A DNA stretch of 64,000 bases. Source: an uncultured Bacteriovoracaceae bacterium (GTDB taxonomy: Bacteria; Bdellovibrionota; Bacteriovoracia; Bacteriovoracales; Bacteriovoracaceae). Positions 42,985 to 53,596 of this stretch are shown here, piece after piece; position 1 is the first letter of the stretch; each line of letters starts with the position of its first letter. The notes beneath the pieces were generated by a model, which worked only from the letters and a program-made list of their open reading frames with translations, ran no database searches and was not told the origin of the DNA. Both the position numbers and the translations under genes were made by a program. The stretch covers positions 62,001-126,000 of the forward strand of contig CALHBF010000014.1 in NCBI GenBank assembly GCA_937931205.1, written 5' to 3'.

Positions 42985-43953
42985 TTCGCTGATTGCGAGA
43001 TTTGTTGAACGAGAGAAAAGAAACTTCATTTCTTCAAAGTTTCGAGAGAAATTATTGCTGAAGACTCCGTAGTTTGCTCCACAATAACCACCAAAAATAT
43101 CTTTCAGGGTTCCTTGCTTAGTAATGATCAAGGGATCCGAGAAAAGATTATCTGCACCTTTGCCATAAGTGATAAATTCATAGCTGATGGTCATCATAAA
43201 TGGGGCCATCACAGCAATTTTATCAGTGTATCTTTGCTGTTTTAATTTCATTGAAAGGTAAAGAGGAACGTAGAAGTGATAGATATTTCTATTGAGTTCT
43301 TCTTTTAATTCTTTTGGGTAAAAAATCGCTTGATAGTCATCAGGGCGGTAATCAAGAATCATAGTCACAGTATCGAGCAGACGCTCCAGTAATTCTTGAT
43401 TGGTCTGAAATGTTTGAGATTTTCTCAAGTCCTTTGATAGATATAAATAACCAATGTGCAGACGCTGGTTACTAGTATCTTGGAAAAGAGTGGCCATCAC
43501 TTGGGCCGCTTTGAGTTTTGAACCATAATGAGAAACGGCCAGACTCCAAAGATTAGCACTGTGATTAGGGTTACCCATAAACTGGCTTAACTGTTGATTG
43601 GCCGCTTGAAGAAAGTTGGCCGTCTTTGGAGTATTCAGGATTTCAAGAAAATCATTCTTAAATGCAGCAAACACAAATGCACTTGGACGCCACATACTTT
43701 TTGTCTGAGGAACGATCATATCAATATCAAGATGGGCCATCATTTGTCCGACAGCTTCTTGACAGGCCAGCGCATCAAAATAATTAAAGTAAGTACGGCA
43801 GCGAGTATTCATGAGTGACTGTAGGGCCATGTTTCGTGCAAACTTACTTTCGGCCGCCATTCGAATGAGCCCGTTAATGCGGGATTCATTATTTTGGGCA
43901 AAAGAAGATGATGATGCGATGAGTAGGGAGAAGAATAAAATGATAGTTTTCAT
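42967..43953 (-). CDS. Exported protein of unknown function
   Basis: A 328-residue protein with signal peptide (MKTIILFFSLLIASSSSFA) and a mostly helical mature part rich in Leu, Asn and aromatic residues; Cys occur in NTRCRTYF, ALACQEA and GGYCGANYG. No domain recognised. The 3' end overlaps the convergent esterase gene by 18 nt. No clear ribosome site is visible. Function unknown. Confidence 0.65.
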   Translation of the reverse strand: MKTIILFFSLLIASSSSFAQNNESRINGLIRMAAESKFARNMALQSLMNTRCRTYFNYFDALACQEAVGQMMAHLDIDMIVPQTKSMWRPSAFVFAAFKNDFLEILNTPKTANFLQAANQQLSQFMGNPNHSANLWSLAVSHYGSKLKAAQVMATLFQDTSNQRLHIGYLYLSKDLRKSQTFQTNQELLERLLDTVTMILDYRPDDYQAIFYPKELKEELNRNIYHFYVPLYLSMKLKQQRYTDKIAVMAPFMMTISYEFITYGKGADNLFSDPLIITKQGTLKDIFGGYCGANYGVFSNNFSRNFEEMKFLFSRSTNLAISELFRYY

Positions 43954-44058
43954 GGGGCGGAAGTTAGAATGGCCGTCTTTTTAGGTCAAGAAAAAATCTT
44001 ATATCTTTTGCCGCAAAGAGTTAGAGTGAACTAAGATTCGAAAATGACGGCTTTTAGG

Positions 44059-44087
44059 TTCACAAAAACATTCGTCTCTCCTATAAT
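44059..44087 (+). promoter_or_regulatory. Sigma70-type promoter of sucAB
   Basis: TTCACA (44059-44064) and a perfect TATAAT (44082-44087) with a 17-nt spacer. The transcription start would be near 44094, leaving a leader of about 30 nt before the ATG at 44124 and making an upstream TTG at 44097 unlikely as the start. Confidence 0.75.
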
Positions 44088-44123
44088 GAGAGGCAATTGT
44101 TAACCCTATCTTTCGAGTCACAT

Positions 44124-46862
44124 ATGTCACTTTCAAACGATTATTCTTATACTCAAGCTTCTGACAATTCTTTTATCGATGGGCTTTATGGCGATTTTAA
44201 GAAAGATCCAACTTCTGTTGATGTTTCTTGGCAGCAATTTTTTAAAGGTTTTGAATTCGCAATGGCCCGCCCACAAGATGGCGAAGGTGAGGTTGTTAGC
44301 AACCTTGGCAAGGAATTCAAAGTATATAGCTTAATTGAGGCTTTCCGTGACAGAGGACACCTCATCTCTACAACGAACCCTATTCGTCCTCGTATTGATC
44401 GTAAGGCCAATCTTGATATTACTAATCACGGTCTAACATCTGCTGATCTTGAAGAATCATTTGTGATTGGAGAGTTAATTGGACTCAAAAACGCAAAACT
44501 TAAAGATATTGTTGCTCAACTTAAAAAAATGTATGCCGGCAATATCGGTGTTGAGTATGGCCACATGAACGATGTGGAAACTCGTGAGTGGTTCAGAACA
44601 AAATATGAATCAACAGTTGCTAGCCGTAGCTTCGATATCAATAAGAAAAAAAGAATTTTATCTAAGCTTAACGAAGCTGTTGCTTTTGAAAATTTCCTCC
44701 ACACAAAATACGTTGGACAAAAGAGATTCTCACTTGAGGGTGGTGAAAACACGATTCCAGCACTTGATGCTCTTATTAACAAGTCGAGCGAATTTGGAGT
44801 AGAAGAAGTTGTCATTGGTATGGCCCACAGAGGTCGTCTGAACGTTCTTGCTAACGTTATGGGTAAAACTTATGAATACATCTTCAATGAATTTGAAGGA
44901 CAAGCAACTCCCGATTTAACAATGGGAGATGGAGATGTTAAGTACCACTTAGGTTACGCTTCTCACGTTAAAACTCCTGCTGGTAAAGATGTTTATCTAA
45001 AACTTATGCCGAACCCTTCTCACTTAGAAGCAGTTGATGCTGTTGTTCTAGGTTATGTTCGCTCACAGGGCGACTCAATCTACAAAGAAGATCCAAAGAA
45101 GCTTCTTCCGGTTATTATTCACGGAGATGCAGCAGTTGCAGGACAAGGAATTGTTTATGAAACAGTTCAGATGTCAGGCCTTCGTGGTTACAATGTTGGC
45201 GGCTCGATTCATTTCGTGATTAACAACCAAGTTGGTTTCACAACTGATTTTGATGATGCTCGTACTTCTACTTATTCTTCTTCAGTTGCACGCACACTTG
45301 ATATCCCAGTGATTCACGTGAATGGTGATGATGCTGAAGCAGTTGTTTATGCTATTGAGTTAGCTGCTGAGTTCAGAGCTAAATTCCATAAAGATGTTTT
45401 CGTTGATATGGTTTGTTACCGTCGTCACGGACACAATGAATCCGATGAGCCTAGATTCACTCAACCAGCTTTTTACAAACTTATTTCGAAACATGCTAAC
45501 CCTCGCGAAGTGTATAAAGAACAACTGATCGAAGGAAAGCAGATTGAAGCTCAACTGGCCGTTGCCATGGAAGATCAATTTAAAAATCTTCTGCAAGAGC
45601 GCTTCAATATGGTGAAACAAAAACCACTTCCATATCTTTATCAAAAACCTGAAGAACAGTGGCAACAACTTCGCAGATCGACTCCGAAGGATTTTGATTA
45701 CTCACCAAAAACAGGTGTGAAAAAAGAAGTGCTAGAGCGCATTCTAAAAACGATAACAACAATTCCGGAGAACTTTAAACCGATTCAAAAAGTGACAAAG
45801 CTTCTTGAAGAGAGAACAACTCGCTGGAATGAAGATAAAATTGACTGGGCACTTGCTGAGCATATGGCCTACGGATCTCTTCTTCTTGAAGGAAATGATG
45901 TTCGTATGTCAGGTCAGGACGTAATCCGTGGAACATTCTCTCACCGTCATGCAGGTGTGATGGATGAGAACCAAAATACTCGTCATATTTTCCTTCAGCA
46001 TTTAGGAAAAGATGCAGGAATGTATCGCATCTATAACTCACTTCTCTCTGAGTACGCAGTGCTTGGATTTGAGTATGGTTATTCTCTAGGAAATCCAAAA
46101 GCTCTAAATATTTGGGAAGCTCAATTTGGTGATTTCGCCAATGGTGCTCAAACAATTATTGATCAGTTTATTTCAAGTGGTGAATCAAAGTGGCAGCGCC
46201 AATCTGGTCTTGTGGTATTCCTACCACACGGTTATGAAGGTCAAGGTCCTGAGCACTCAAATGCTCGCCCTGAGAGATTCTTGCAACTTGCTGCTGAATG
46301 GAACATGGTTGTGGCCAACTTCACAACTCCAGCAAACCTTTTCCATGCTCTTCGTCGTCAACAAGCTTGGGATTTTAGAAAACCACTTATCGTCTTCACT
46401 CCGAAGTCTCTTCTTCGCCACCCTGAGTGCGTGTCGGCCAAAGAAGAACTAACAACGGGAACTTTCCAAGAAATTATTGATGATGCTGATGTAAAAGTAA
46501 AAGATGTAAAACGTCTTCTTCTTTGTTCAGGTAAAGTTTATTTTGATCTTAAGGCACGTCAGCAGAAAGATAAGAGAAAAGATGTGGCCGTTGTTCGTAT
46601 GGAGCAACTATACCCAATGCCGGAAGAGCAAATCTTCAAGCTTCTTGAAAAATATAAAGATGCTGAAAAAGTATGGGTACAAGAAGAGCCGAAGAATATG
46701 GGAGCTTTCACGTTCCTACGTCGTTATACACAATTTGATAGCTTCAAGTGGATTGCTCGTAAATCAAGTGCATCTCCAGCAACTGGATATGCAAGTGTGC
46801 ATGCTAAAGAGCAGGCCCAGATTATCGACTCTGCTTTCAGCAAAGATATTGTATTAGTTTAA
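44124..46862 (+). CDS. sucA: 2-oxoglutarate dehydrogenase E1 component
   Basis: A 912-residue thiamine-diphosphate enzyme that decarboxylates 2-oxoglutarate and passes the succinyl group to SucB. The N-terminal segment (LYGDFKKDPTSVDVSWQQFF) is the usual E2-binding region. Then come GMAHRGRLNVLANVMGK, the HGDAAVAGQG ThDP-binding region and PSHLEAVD. The C-terminal half has GYEGQGPEHSNARPERFLQL. Full length matches SucA/OdhA. Start ATG chosen from the promoter position. sucB begins 12 nt after the stop, so the two are one operon. Confidence 0.96.
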   Translation: MSLSNDYSYTQASDNSFIDGLYGDFKKDPTSVDVSWQQFFKGFEFAMARPQDGEGEVVSNLGKEFKVYSLIEAFRDRGHLISTTNPIRPRIDRKANLDITNHGLTSADLEESFVIGELIGLKNAKLKDIVAQLKKMYAGNIGVEYGHMNDVETREWFRTKYESTVASRSFDINKKKRILSKLNEAVAFENFLHTKYVGQKRFSLEGGENTIPALDALINKSSEFGVEEVVIGMAHRGRLNVLANVMGKTYEYIFNEFEGQATPDLTMGDGDVKYHLGYASHVKTPAGKDVYLKLMPNPSHLEAVDAVVLGYVRSQGDSIYKEDPKKLLPVIIHGDAAVAGQGIVYETVQMSGLRGYNVGGSIHFVINNQVGFTTDFDDARTSTYSSSVARTLDIPVIHVNGDDAEAVVYAIELAAEFRAKFHKDVFVDMVCYRRHGHNESDEPRFTQPAFYKLISKHANPREVYKEQLIEGKQIEAQLAVAMEDQFKNLLQERFNMVKQKPLPYLYQKPEEQWQQLRRSTPKDFDYSPKTGVKKEVLERILKTITTIPENFKPIQKVTKLLEERTTRWNEDKIDWALAEHMAYGSLLLEGNDVRMSGQDVIRGTFSHRHAGVMDENQNTRHIFLQHLGKDAGMYRIYNSLLSEYAVLGFEYGYSLGNPKALNIWEAQFGDFANGAQTIIDQFISSGESKWQRQSGLVVFLPHGYEGQGPEHSNARPERFLQLAAEWNMVVANFTTPANLFHALRRQQAWDFRKPLIVFTPKSLLRHPECVSAKEELTTGTFQEIIDDADVKVKDVKRLLLCSGKVYFDLKARQQKDKRKDVAVVRMEQLYPMPEEQIFKLLEKYKDAEKVWVQEEPKNMGAFTFLRRYTQFDSFKWIARKSSASPATGYASVHAKEQAQIIDSAFSKDIVLV

Positions 46863-46874
46863 AAGGACATATTT

Positions 46875-48086
46875 ATGATTGATGTTGTTGTTCCAAGTGT
46901 TGGTGAATCAATTAGTGAAGTAACGATTGCTAGTTGGATGAAAAATGATGGTGATTTTGTAAAACTTGATGAGCCTATTTGCTCAATCGAGTCAGATAAA
47001 GCAACTCTTGAAATTTCTGCTCCGAAAGCAGGGAAATTAAAAATCGTCGTTGCGGAAGGTGAGACTGTTGCCATTGGTGCAAAAATTGCCATGGTCGATG
47101 AAACTCAAACTGCGGGTGCTAGTGCTCCAGCAGCTGCTGCTCCAGCTCCTCAGGCGACTGCCCCAACTCAAAGCACTTCGGGAGATAAAAACTTTCCATC
47201 TCCAGCTGCAGGGAAAATTCTGGCAGAGAAGGGTGTTGATCCATCAAGTGTTGCTGGTTCAGGTAAAGACGGAAGAATTACGAAAGCAGACGCTCTTTCT
47301 GCTCAGGCCGCTTCTGCTCCTGCTGCAAAAACTCAAGATGCTGATTTAAAAAATCTTGCTGCTCAAACTATCGCAGGAAGTTTTTCTCGCGATATTCGTC
47401 GTGAAAAGATGACAGGTCTTCGTAAAACGATTGCTACTCGTCTTGTAAATGCTAAAAACACAACAGCGATGCTAACAACTTTTAACGAAGTTGATATGTC
47501 TGCAGTTATGGAGCTAAGAAAAAAATACAAAGATGCTTTCAAAGAAAAGCATGGTGTTGGTCTTGGGTTCATGAGCTTCTTTACTAAAGCAGCTACTCAA
47601 GCTCTTAAAATGTATCCAGCAGTGAATGGTATGATTGATGGTAACGAACTTGTTTACCACAACTACGCAGATGTTGGTGTTGCCGTTTCTACTCCTAAGG
47701 GACTAATGGTTCCAGTAATCAGAAATGCTGAATCAATGAGCTTTGCTGGAATTGAATCAAAAATTATCGAGCTTGCTGGTAAGGCCCGTGATGGGAAAAT
47801 CACCATTGATGAGATGAGTGGCGGAACATTTACCATTACTAATGGTGGTATCTTCGGTTCAATGCTTTCAACTCCGATTCTTAATGCTCCTCAGTCAGCG
47901 ATCCTTGGTCTTCACAACATCGTTGAACGTCCAGTAGCTGTTAACGGTCAGGTTGTGATTCGTCCGATCATGTATCTGGCACTTTCTTACGACCACAGAA
48001 TTATCGATGGACGTGAGTCGGTGTCATTCTTAAAAGCAGTTAAAGAGATGATCGAGGATCCTTCTCGTCTTCTTTTTGATCTTTAA
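46875..48086 (+). CDS. sucB: Dihydrolipoyl succinyltransferase, E2 of 2-oxoglutarate dehydrogenase
   Basis: A 403-residue E2 protein. The N-terminal lipoyl domain carries the modified Lys in ESDKATLEI. An Ala/Pro-rich linker follows, then a peripheral-subunit-binding domain ([27 protein letters not shown]). After a second linker comes the catalytic acyltransferase core ending in [15 protein letters not shown] with the active-site His and Asp. It transfers succinyl groups to CoA. AAAAGGACAT precedes the ATG. A strong terminator follows, separating sucAB from lpdA. Confidence 0.95.
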   Translation: MIDVVVPSVGESISEVTIASWMKNDGDFVKLDEPICSIESDKATLEISAPKAGKLKIVVAEGETVAIGAKIAMVDETQTAGASAPAAAAPAPQATAPTQSTSGDKNFPSPAAGKILAEKGVDPSSVAGSGKDGRITKADALSAQAASAPAAKTQDADLKNLAAQTIAGSFSRDIRREKMTGLRKTIATRLVNAKNTTAMLTTFNEVDMSAVMELRKKYKDAFKEKHGVGLGFMSFFTKAATQALKMYPAVNGMIDGNELVYHNYADVGVAVSTPKGLMVPVIRNAESMSFAGIESKIIELAGKARDGKITIDEMSGGTFTITNGGIFGSMLSTPILNAPQSAILGLHNIVERPVAVNGQVVIRPIMYLALSYDHRIIDGRESVSFLKAVKEMIEDPSRLLFDL

Positions 48087-48102
48087 TTTATTTTAAACAT
48101 TT

Positions 48103-48122
48103 CAGGCCCTTATCAGGGCCTG
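48103..48122 (+). terminator. Terminator after sucB
   Basis: Eight-bp GC-rich stem CAGGCCCT (48103-48110) / AGGGCCTG (48115-48122), loop TATC, then TATTTTTTTT. Strong intrinsic terminator within the sucAB-lpdA gap. Confidence 0.9.
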
Positions 48123-48143
48123 TATTTTTTTTCTAGGTGAAAT

Positions 48144-49547
48144 ATGGAACAATTTGATCTTGTTGTTATTGGTTCTGGCCCGGGTGGATATATTGCAGCT
48201 ATTCGAGCTTCTCAGTTAAAAATGAAAGTTGCCATTGTTGAGCGCTATAACACTCTTGGTGGAACTTGCTTGAACGTAGGTTGTATTCCTTCAAAAGCTT
48301 GGCTTGATTCAAGTGAGAGATACCACGAAACAGTTCACTCTCATTCTCTTCATGGGATTGAGGTTTCAGGTGTGAAGCTTGATGTGAAAAAAATGAGCAC
48401 ACGAGTTTCTGATGTTGTTTCAGGAATTACCAAAGGTGTTTCATTCTTAATGAGTAAAAATAAAATTACTGTGTTTCATGGACATGCCTCATTTAAAGAT
48501 AAAAACACTCTGACTGTTAATGGTAAAGACGGCGTAAAAGAGATTTCTTTTAAGAATGCTATCATCGCTACTGGGTCTAAGCCTTCAAGTCTTCCGGGTG
48601 TGACAATTGATAAAGAAAGAATCATTACTTCAACTGAAGGTTTAAAGCTTACTGAAACTCCAAAGCACATGATTGTTATTGGCGGTGGAGTGATTGGCCT
48701 GGAGCTTGGTTCAGTTTTCCGTCGACTGGGTTCTGAAGTTTCAGTTGTTGAATTCGCTGATTCAGTAATTGCGGCCATGGATCATGATCTAGGAAAAGAA
48801 CTTCAAAAAGTTCTGACAAAGGATGGAATGAAGTTTCACCTTGGTCACGGTGTAACAAGTGTTGAGCGCCGTGGTAATGAAGTTACAGTGAAGGCCAAAA
48901 AGAAAGGTACTGAGGAAGAGATTGAACTCAAAGGTGACTATGTATTAGTTGCTGTTGGTCGTCGTCCTTATACTGATAATCTTGGTCTTGATAAGGCGGG
49001 AATCACTCTTGATGAGAGAGGAAGAATTCCTACAAATGATCACCTTCAAACTGCAGTACCTCACATCTTTGCTATCGGAGATGTTGTTAAAGGCGCCATG
49101 CTTGCTCACAAAGCTGAGGAAGAAGGTGTATTCGTTGCTGAATACCTTGCAGGGCAAAAGCCTCATATCAACTACAATCTGATTCCTGGTGTCGTTTACA
49201 CATGGCCTGAAGTGGCAGGAGTAGGTGCTACTGAGAAAGAATTAAAAGATCGTGGAGTGGCCTATAAAGTAGGGAAATTCCCTTTCCTTGCTCTTGGTCG
49301 AGCTGTAGCGAGTAATGAAAAGAACGGTTTCATTAAGGTTCTTGCTGATAAAAACACAGACGAGATTCTTGGTGTTCATATGATTGGCCCAAGAACGGCC
49401 GATATGATTGGTGAAGCAGTTGTGGCGATGGAATTCCGTGCAAGCGCAGAAGACATTGGCCGCATTTCTCATGCTCATCCAACATACTCTGAAGGCTTCA
49501 AAGAGGCCTGTCTAGCAGCGACCGAGAACCGCGCTCTTAATATCTAA
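48144..49547 (+). CDS. lpdA: Dihydrolipoyl dehydrogenase (E3)
   Basis: A 467-residue flavoprotein. GSGPGGYIAAIRA binds FAD, GGTCLNVGCIPSK carries the redox-active Cys pair, GGGVIGLELGSVF binds NAD, AIGDVVKGAMLAHKAEEEG and the C-terminal HAHPTYSEG with the catalytic His complete the signature. It reoxidises the lipoyl group of SucB and of other 2-oxoacid dehydrogenases. AGGTGA precedes the ATG. It follows the sucB terminator by 21 nt, so it depends on readthrough or on a promoter overlapping that hairpin. Confidence 0.96.
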   Translation: MEQFDLVVIGSGPGGYIAAIRASQLKMKVAIVERYNTLGGTCLNVGCIPSKAWLDSSERYHETVHSHSLHGIEVSGVKLDVKKMSTRVSDVVSGITKGVSFLMSKNKITVFHGHASFKDKNTLTVNGKDGVKEISFKNAIIATGSKPSSLPGVTIDKERIITSTEGLKLTETPKHMIVIGGGVIGLELGSVFRRLGSEVSVVEFADSVIAAMDHDLGKELQKVLTKDGMKFHLGHGVTSVERRGNEVTVKAKKKGTEEEIELKGDYVLVAVGRRPYTDNLGLDKAGITLDERGRIPTNDHLQTAVPHIFAIGDVVKGAMLAHKAEEEGVFVAEYLAGQKPHINYNLIPGVVYTWPEVAGVGATEKELKDRGVAYKVGKFPFLALGRAVASNEKNGFIKVLADKNTDEILGVHMIGPRTADMIGEAVVAMEFRASAEDIGRISHAHPTYSEGFKEACLAATENRALNI

Positions 49548-49553
49548 TATCAA

Positions 49554-49580
49554 TTTGGGCCAGGTGTTTCCTGGCCCAAA
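49554..49580 (+). terminator. Hairpin after lpdA
   Basis: Perfect 11-bp stem TTTGGGCCAGG (49554-49564) / CCTGGCCCAAA (49570-49580), loop TGTTT. No T tract on the plus strand. Confidence 0.75.
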
Positions 49581-49696
49581 TGATTCACAAAATTATTCAA
49601 AAAAGCTATTGTTCGCCTACTCAAACTCCGGCTTAGTATTGGTATAAATATTTTTAACTTGTTAATATATATGTATCTTTTATCAAGGAGCTTTCC

Positions 49697-52390
49697 GTGA
49701 CTGAGAAACGTTTAGATTCATTTAAAACACGTCGAACTCTCAAGGTCGGCAACAAAAATTATGATTACTATTCACTTAAAGCTGCCCAAGAGGCCGGTAT
49801 TGGTGATGTAGCGAATCTTCCTTATTCACTAAAAGTACTTATGGAAAACCTTCTTCGTAATGAGGATGGTTTCTCAGTATACGCTGATGATATCCGTGCT
49901 ATGGGTGAATGGACGAAAGAGAAAAAATCTACTCGTGAGATTAACTACTATCCAGCTCGCGTTCTTATGCAAGACTTCACAGGTGTTCCGGCCGTTGTTG
50001 ATTTAGCGGCCATGAGAGATGCCATGAAAGCGGTGGGTGGTAACCCTCAAAAAATTAATCCACTTGTTCCAGTTGATCTAGTGATCGATCACTCAGTGAT
50101 CGTTGATTACTCTGCTGATGAGAGTGCTTTCAAAAAAAATATGGATCTTGAATATGAGAGAAACGGCGAGCGCTACAAATTCCTTAAATGGGGTCAAAAA
50201 GCATTCAAAAATTTCCGCGTAGTTCCTCCTGGAACTGGAATTTGTCACCAAGTAAACGTTGAGTATCTTGCCCAAACTGTTTGGACGAAAGAAGAAGACG
50301 GTAAGACGATTGCTTACTGTGATACTTGTGTTGGTACAGATTCACATACAACAATGATTAATGGCCTATCAGTTCTTGGTTGGGGTGTTGGTGGTATTGA
50401 AGCTGAAGCTGCGATGCTTGGACAAGCTGTAACAATGCTTATCCCTCAAGTTGTTGGTTTCAAGCTGACAGGCAAAACGCGTGAAGGTGTTACTGCAACT
50501 GACGTCGTTCTTACTGTTACTCAAATGCTTCGTAAAAAAGGCGTGGTAGATAAGTTTGTTGAATTCTACGGGCCAGGTTTAAAAGATCTATCGCTAGCAG
50601 ATCGTACAACGATTTCAAACATGGCCCCTGAGTATGGTGCAACTTGTGGTTTCTTCCCAGTGGATGAAAAGACGATTGAGTTCCTACGTTTCTCAGGTCG
50701 TGATGAAGAGAGAGTGGCCCTTGTTGAAGCTTATGCCAAAGAGCAGGGTCTATGGCGTAATGATGCTCATGATCCCATCTTTACTGATTCTCTTGAGCTT
50801 GATCTCTCAACAGTTGTTCCTTCTCTTGCAGGTCCAAAGCGTCCACAAGACCGTGTGTCTCTGACAGATTTGTCAGTTGGCTTCATGAAGGATCTGACAA
50901 GTGAGACAGGTTTCAAGGTTAAAGAAAGTGACATTAATTTGAGACAAAAAGTAGATGGAGCTGATTACACTCTCACTCACGGAGACGTGATGATTGCAGC
51001 AATCACTTCGTGTACCAATACTTCAAACCCAAGTGTATTGATGGCCGCAGGACTTGTTGCGAAGAAAGCAAATGCACTAGGGCTTAAAACGAAGCCATGG
51101 GTTAAGACTTCTCTTGCTCCCGGATCTAAAGTTGTAACTGACTATCTTGAAAAAGCTGGTCTTCAAAATGAATTGAATAAACTTGGCTTCAACCTTGTAG
51201 GTTATGGCTGTACCACTTGTATCGGTAACTCTGGTCCATTGAAGCCTGAGTATTCTAAGGCCATTAAAGATGGAAACCTAACTGTTGGAGCTGTTCTTTC
51301 AGGTAACAGAAACTTTGAAGGACGTGTTTCTCCAGATACGAAAGCAAACTATCTTGCGTCTCCTCCTCTTGTTGTTGCTTACGCTCTTGCTGGAAGCTTT
51401 AAGATTAATCTTACAAAAGAGGCCATCGGGAAGGGAAGCAATGGTCAGGATGTTTATCTTAAAGATATCTGGCCAACAAACTCAGAGATTGAAGCAGAAA
51501 TCAAGAAGTGCATCACTCCCCAGATGTACAAGTCTCGCTACTCTGATGTGTTTAAAGGGGATGAGTTCTGGCAAAAAGTTGCTATTACTGAAGCAGAAAC
51601 TTATGCTTGGGATGAGAATTCAACATACATTAAAAATCCTCCCTACTTTGAAGGTATGACAAAAGATCCTGCCCCTTTAACTGATATTAAGTCAGCTAAC
51701 GTGCTTGCTCTTTTAGGTGACTCAATCACGACCGACCATATTTCTCCTGCTGGATCATTCAAAGCAGATACTCCTGCTGGTGAATATCTTATGAGTCGTG
51801 GTGTTGCTCTTAAAGATTTTAACTCTTATGGTGCTCGTCGTGGACACGATATCGTGATGACTCGCGGAACTTTCGCCAACATTCGTTTAAAGAATGAAAT
51901 GATGAAAGATAATCGCGAAGGAGGATTCGCTGTTTATGTTCCAACAGGGGAAGAGACAACGATCTATGATGCTTCAATGAAGTATCAAGCAGCTGGAAAA
52001 TCTCTGGTGGTGATCGGTGGTAAAGAGTACGGAACAGGCTCAAGCCGTGACTGGGCAGCGAAGGGGACAAGACTTCTTGGAATTAAGGCTGTTATCACTG
52101 AGAGTTTTGAGCGAATTCACAGATCAAATCTCATTGGTATGGGTGTGATTCCTCTGCAATTTACAGACGGAGCTACTCGCAAAACTCTTGGTCTTGATGG
52201 AAGTGAAGTTGTATCAATTTCAGGAATTCCTTCAATGAAGCCAAAAGCTGTTCTAGATGCTGAATTTAAGAGAGCTGATGGAACAGTTGTTAAGGCGAAG
52301 TTACAGTCTCGTATCGATACTGTTAACGAGCTTGAATATTTTAAGAACTCAGGTATTCTTCACTACGTACTTAGAAAGCTTAATGCTTAA
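49697..52390 (+). CDS. acnA: Aconitate hydratase A
   Basis: An 897-residue [4Fe-4S] aconitase of the AcnA/IRP type, converting citrate to isocitrate. Cluster ligands are the Cys of [10 protein letters not shown] and the two of [31 protein letters not shown] and [17 protein letters not shown] are the other signatures, the latter in the mobile C-terminal domain. Full length. Start is GTG, with AAGGAG 6 nt upstream. A second aconitase, acnB, lies 5 kb downstream on the other strand. Confidence 0.96.
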   Translation: MTEKRLDSFKTRRTLKVGNKNYDYYSLKAAQEAGIGDVANLPYSLKVLMENLLRNEDGFSVYADDIRAMGEWTKEKKSTREINYYPARVLMQDFTGVPAVVDLAAMRDAMKAVGGNPQKINPLVPVDLVIDHSVIVDYSADESAFKKNMDLEYERNGERYKFLKWGQKAFKNFRVVPPGTGICHQVNVEYLAQTVWTKEEDGKTIAYCDTCVGTDSHTTMINGLSVLGWGVGGIEAEAAMLGQAVTMLIPQVVGFKLTGKTREGVTATDVVLTVTQMLRKKGVVDKFVEFYGPGLKDLSLADRTTISNMAPEYGATCGFFPVDEKTIEFLRFSGRDEERVALVEAYAKEQGLWRNDAHDPIFTDSLELDLSTVVPSLAGPKRPQDRVSLTDLSVGFMKDLTSETGFKVKESDINLRQKVDGADYTLTHGDVMIAAITSCTNTSNPSVLMAAGLVAKKANALGLKTKPWVKTSLAPGSKVVTDYLEKAGLQNELNKLGFNLVGYGCTTCIGNSGPLKPEYSKAIKDGNLTVGAVLSGNRNFEGRVSPDTKANYLASPPLVVAYALAGSFKINLTKEAIGKGSNGQDVYLKDIWPTNSEIEAEIKKCITPQMYKSRYSDVFKGDEFWQKVAITEAETYAWDENSTYIKNPPYFEGMTKDPAPLTDIKSANVLALLGDSITTDHISPAGSFKADTPAGEYLMSRGVALKDFNSYGARRGHDIVMTRGTFANIRLKNEMMKDNREGGFAVYVPTGEETTIYDASMKYQAAGKSLVVIGGKEYGTGSSRDWAAKGTRLLGIKAVITESFERIHRSNLIGMGVIPLQFTDGATRKTLGLDGSEVVSISGIPSMKPKAVLDAEFKRADGTVVKAKLQSRIDTVNELEYFKNSGILHYVLRKLNA

Positions 52391-52405
52391 TTTTTTTTAA
52401 GAGTG

Positions 52406-52425
52406 AGGCCCACTTCGGTGGGCCT
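52406..52425 (+). terminator. Terminator after acnA
   Basis: Eight-bp stem AGGCCCAC (52406-52413) / GTGGGCCT (52418-52425) with the stable TTCG tetraloop and a run of T. The MFS gene's ATG is only 12 nt beyond the stem. Confidence 0.92.
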
Positions 52426-52437
52426 TTTTTTATCCCT

Positions 52438-53568
52438 ATGTTTAAATCTCGTCTTGCTGTCTCTTTGTTTTTCTTCCTTCACGGTCTGTGTTTTGCTTCA
52501 TGGGGAGGAAGAATTCCTGATATTTCCTCATTTCACCATTTGAGTGAAGGAACTCTGGGGACACTCTTACTTATGCTTCCGGTTGGTTCTATCTTATCAA
52601 TGCCGATTGCTTCATATCTGACATCTAGGCTTGGTTCAAAGATTGTGCTCTCTATTGCTATACCTTTGTATGCCAGTGCATTGGTGCTGGTGGGCTTTGC
52701 TCCAACACTACCTCTCCTCGTGGCTTCCCTCATTCTTTTTGGGCTCGTATCAAATCACGTGAACGTATCCCTTAACACTCAAGCGATTAAGCTTGAGAGT
52801 GCGTATAAGCGCCCGATTATGGCCTCACTTCATGGACTGTGGAGCCTTGCTGGATTTGTGGGAGCTGGGTTTGGGGGACTCATGATTAAATTTGGAATGC
52901 TTCCTTTTGAGCACTTTATGTTTGTCGCTGTTCTTGCTTACCTGATTACCGCGTTCATGTGTCGTCACCTCATTGTTGATTCTGGAAAGAAGAGGTTAGG
53001 GAACAAATTTTCTTCTAAGCTTCCTTCTAAAGAGGTGGCCATTCTAGGGATGATTGCCTTTCTCTCTATGCTCTGTGAGGGAGCGATGTTTGATTGGGCG
53101 GGAGTGTACTTTAAAAAGGTTCTTGGCATTGAAGGAGCGATGATGACTGCGGGTTATGTGGCCTTTATGTCTACTATGGCGGGAACTCGTTTTGTTGCTG
53201 ATTTTTTTAAAGAGAAAATTGGGTTTAGAAATATTCTCCTCATCTCAGGGCTTCTGGTTTTTTCAGGACTGATGATTGCTACAGGTTTTAATAATCTCAT
53301 CTCATGCATCATTGGATTCTTAATGGTGGGGTCAGGAGTTTCGGCAGTGGTGCCTTTGACATTTAGTGAGTCGGGGAGAGTTTCTCCTGAGAACCCGAGT
53401 GGTACTGTAGCGATTATTTCAACGATTGGATTTCTTGGTTTTCTTTTTGGGCCTCCGGTCATTGGGTGGATTGCTGAGATTTCAAGTCTTAGGTTTTCGT
53501 TCTTTTTAATTGGGGTTATGGGGTTGGTGATGGGGATGAGTCATTTGGTTTTGCCGAGGAAGAGATAA
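52438..53568 (+). CDS. MFS transporter (YbjJ-like)
   Basis: A 376-residue inner-membrane transporter with about 12 hydrophobic segments. The start HGLCFASWGGRIPDI and the loop SRLGSKIVLSIAIPLYA are typical of the YbjJ/fucose-permease-like MFS branch, whose members often export or import sugars or unknown solutes. No ribosome site precedes the ATG, which lies 12 nt after the acnA terminator stem. The gene ends 28 nt before the SLATT gene of the accessory island and marks its left edge. Confidence 0.85.
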   Translation: MFKSRLAVSLFFFLHGLCFASWGGRIPDISSFHHLSEGTLGTLLLMLPVGSILSMPIASYLTSRLGSKIVLSIAIPLYASALVLVGFAPTLPLLVASLILFGLVSNHVNVSLNTQAIKLESAYKRPIMASLHGLWSLAGFVGAGFGGLMIKFGMLPFEHFMFVAVLAYLITAFMCRHLIVDSGKKRLGNKFSSKLPSKEVAILGMIAFLSMLCEGAMFDWAGVYFKKVLGIEGAMMTAGYVAFMSTMAGTRFVADFFKEKIGFRNILLISGLLVFSGLMIATGFNNLISCIIGFLMVGSGVSAVVPLTFSESGRVSPENPSGTVAIISTIGFLGFLFGPPVIGWIAEISSLRFSFFLIGVMGLVMGMSHLVLPRKR

Positions 53569-53596
53569 GAAGTAATTAAATAGGCTTTCCTATTCC

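Noticed and set aside
45360..46155. Minus-strand open frames inside sucA
   Set aside because: Opposite-strand frames without ribosome sites or domains inside a conserved gene.
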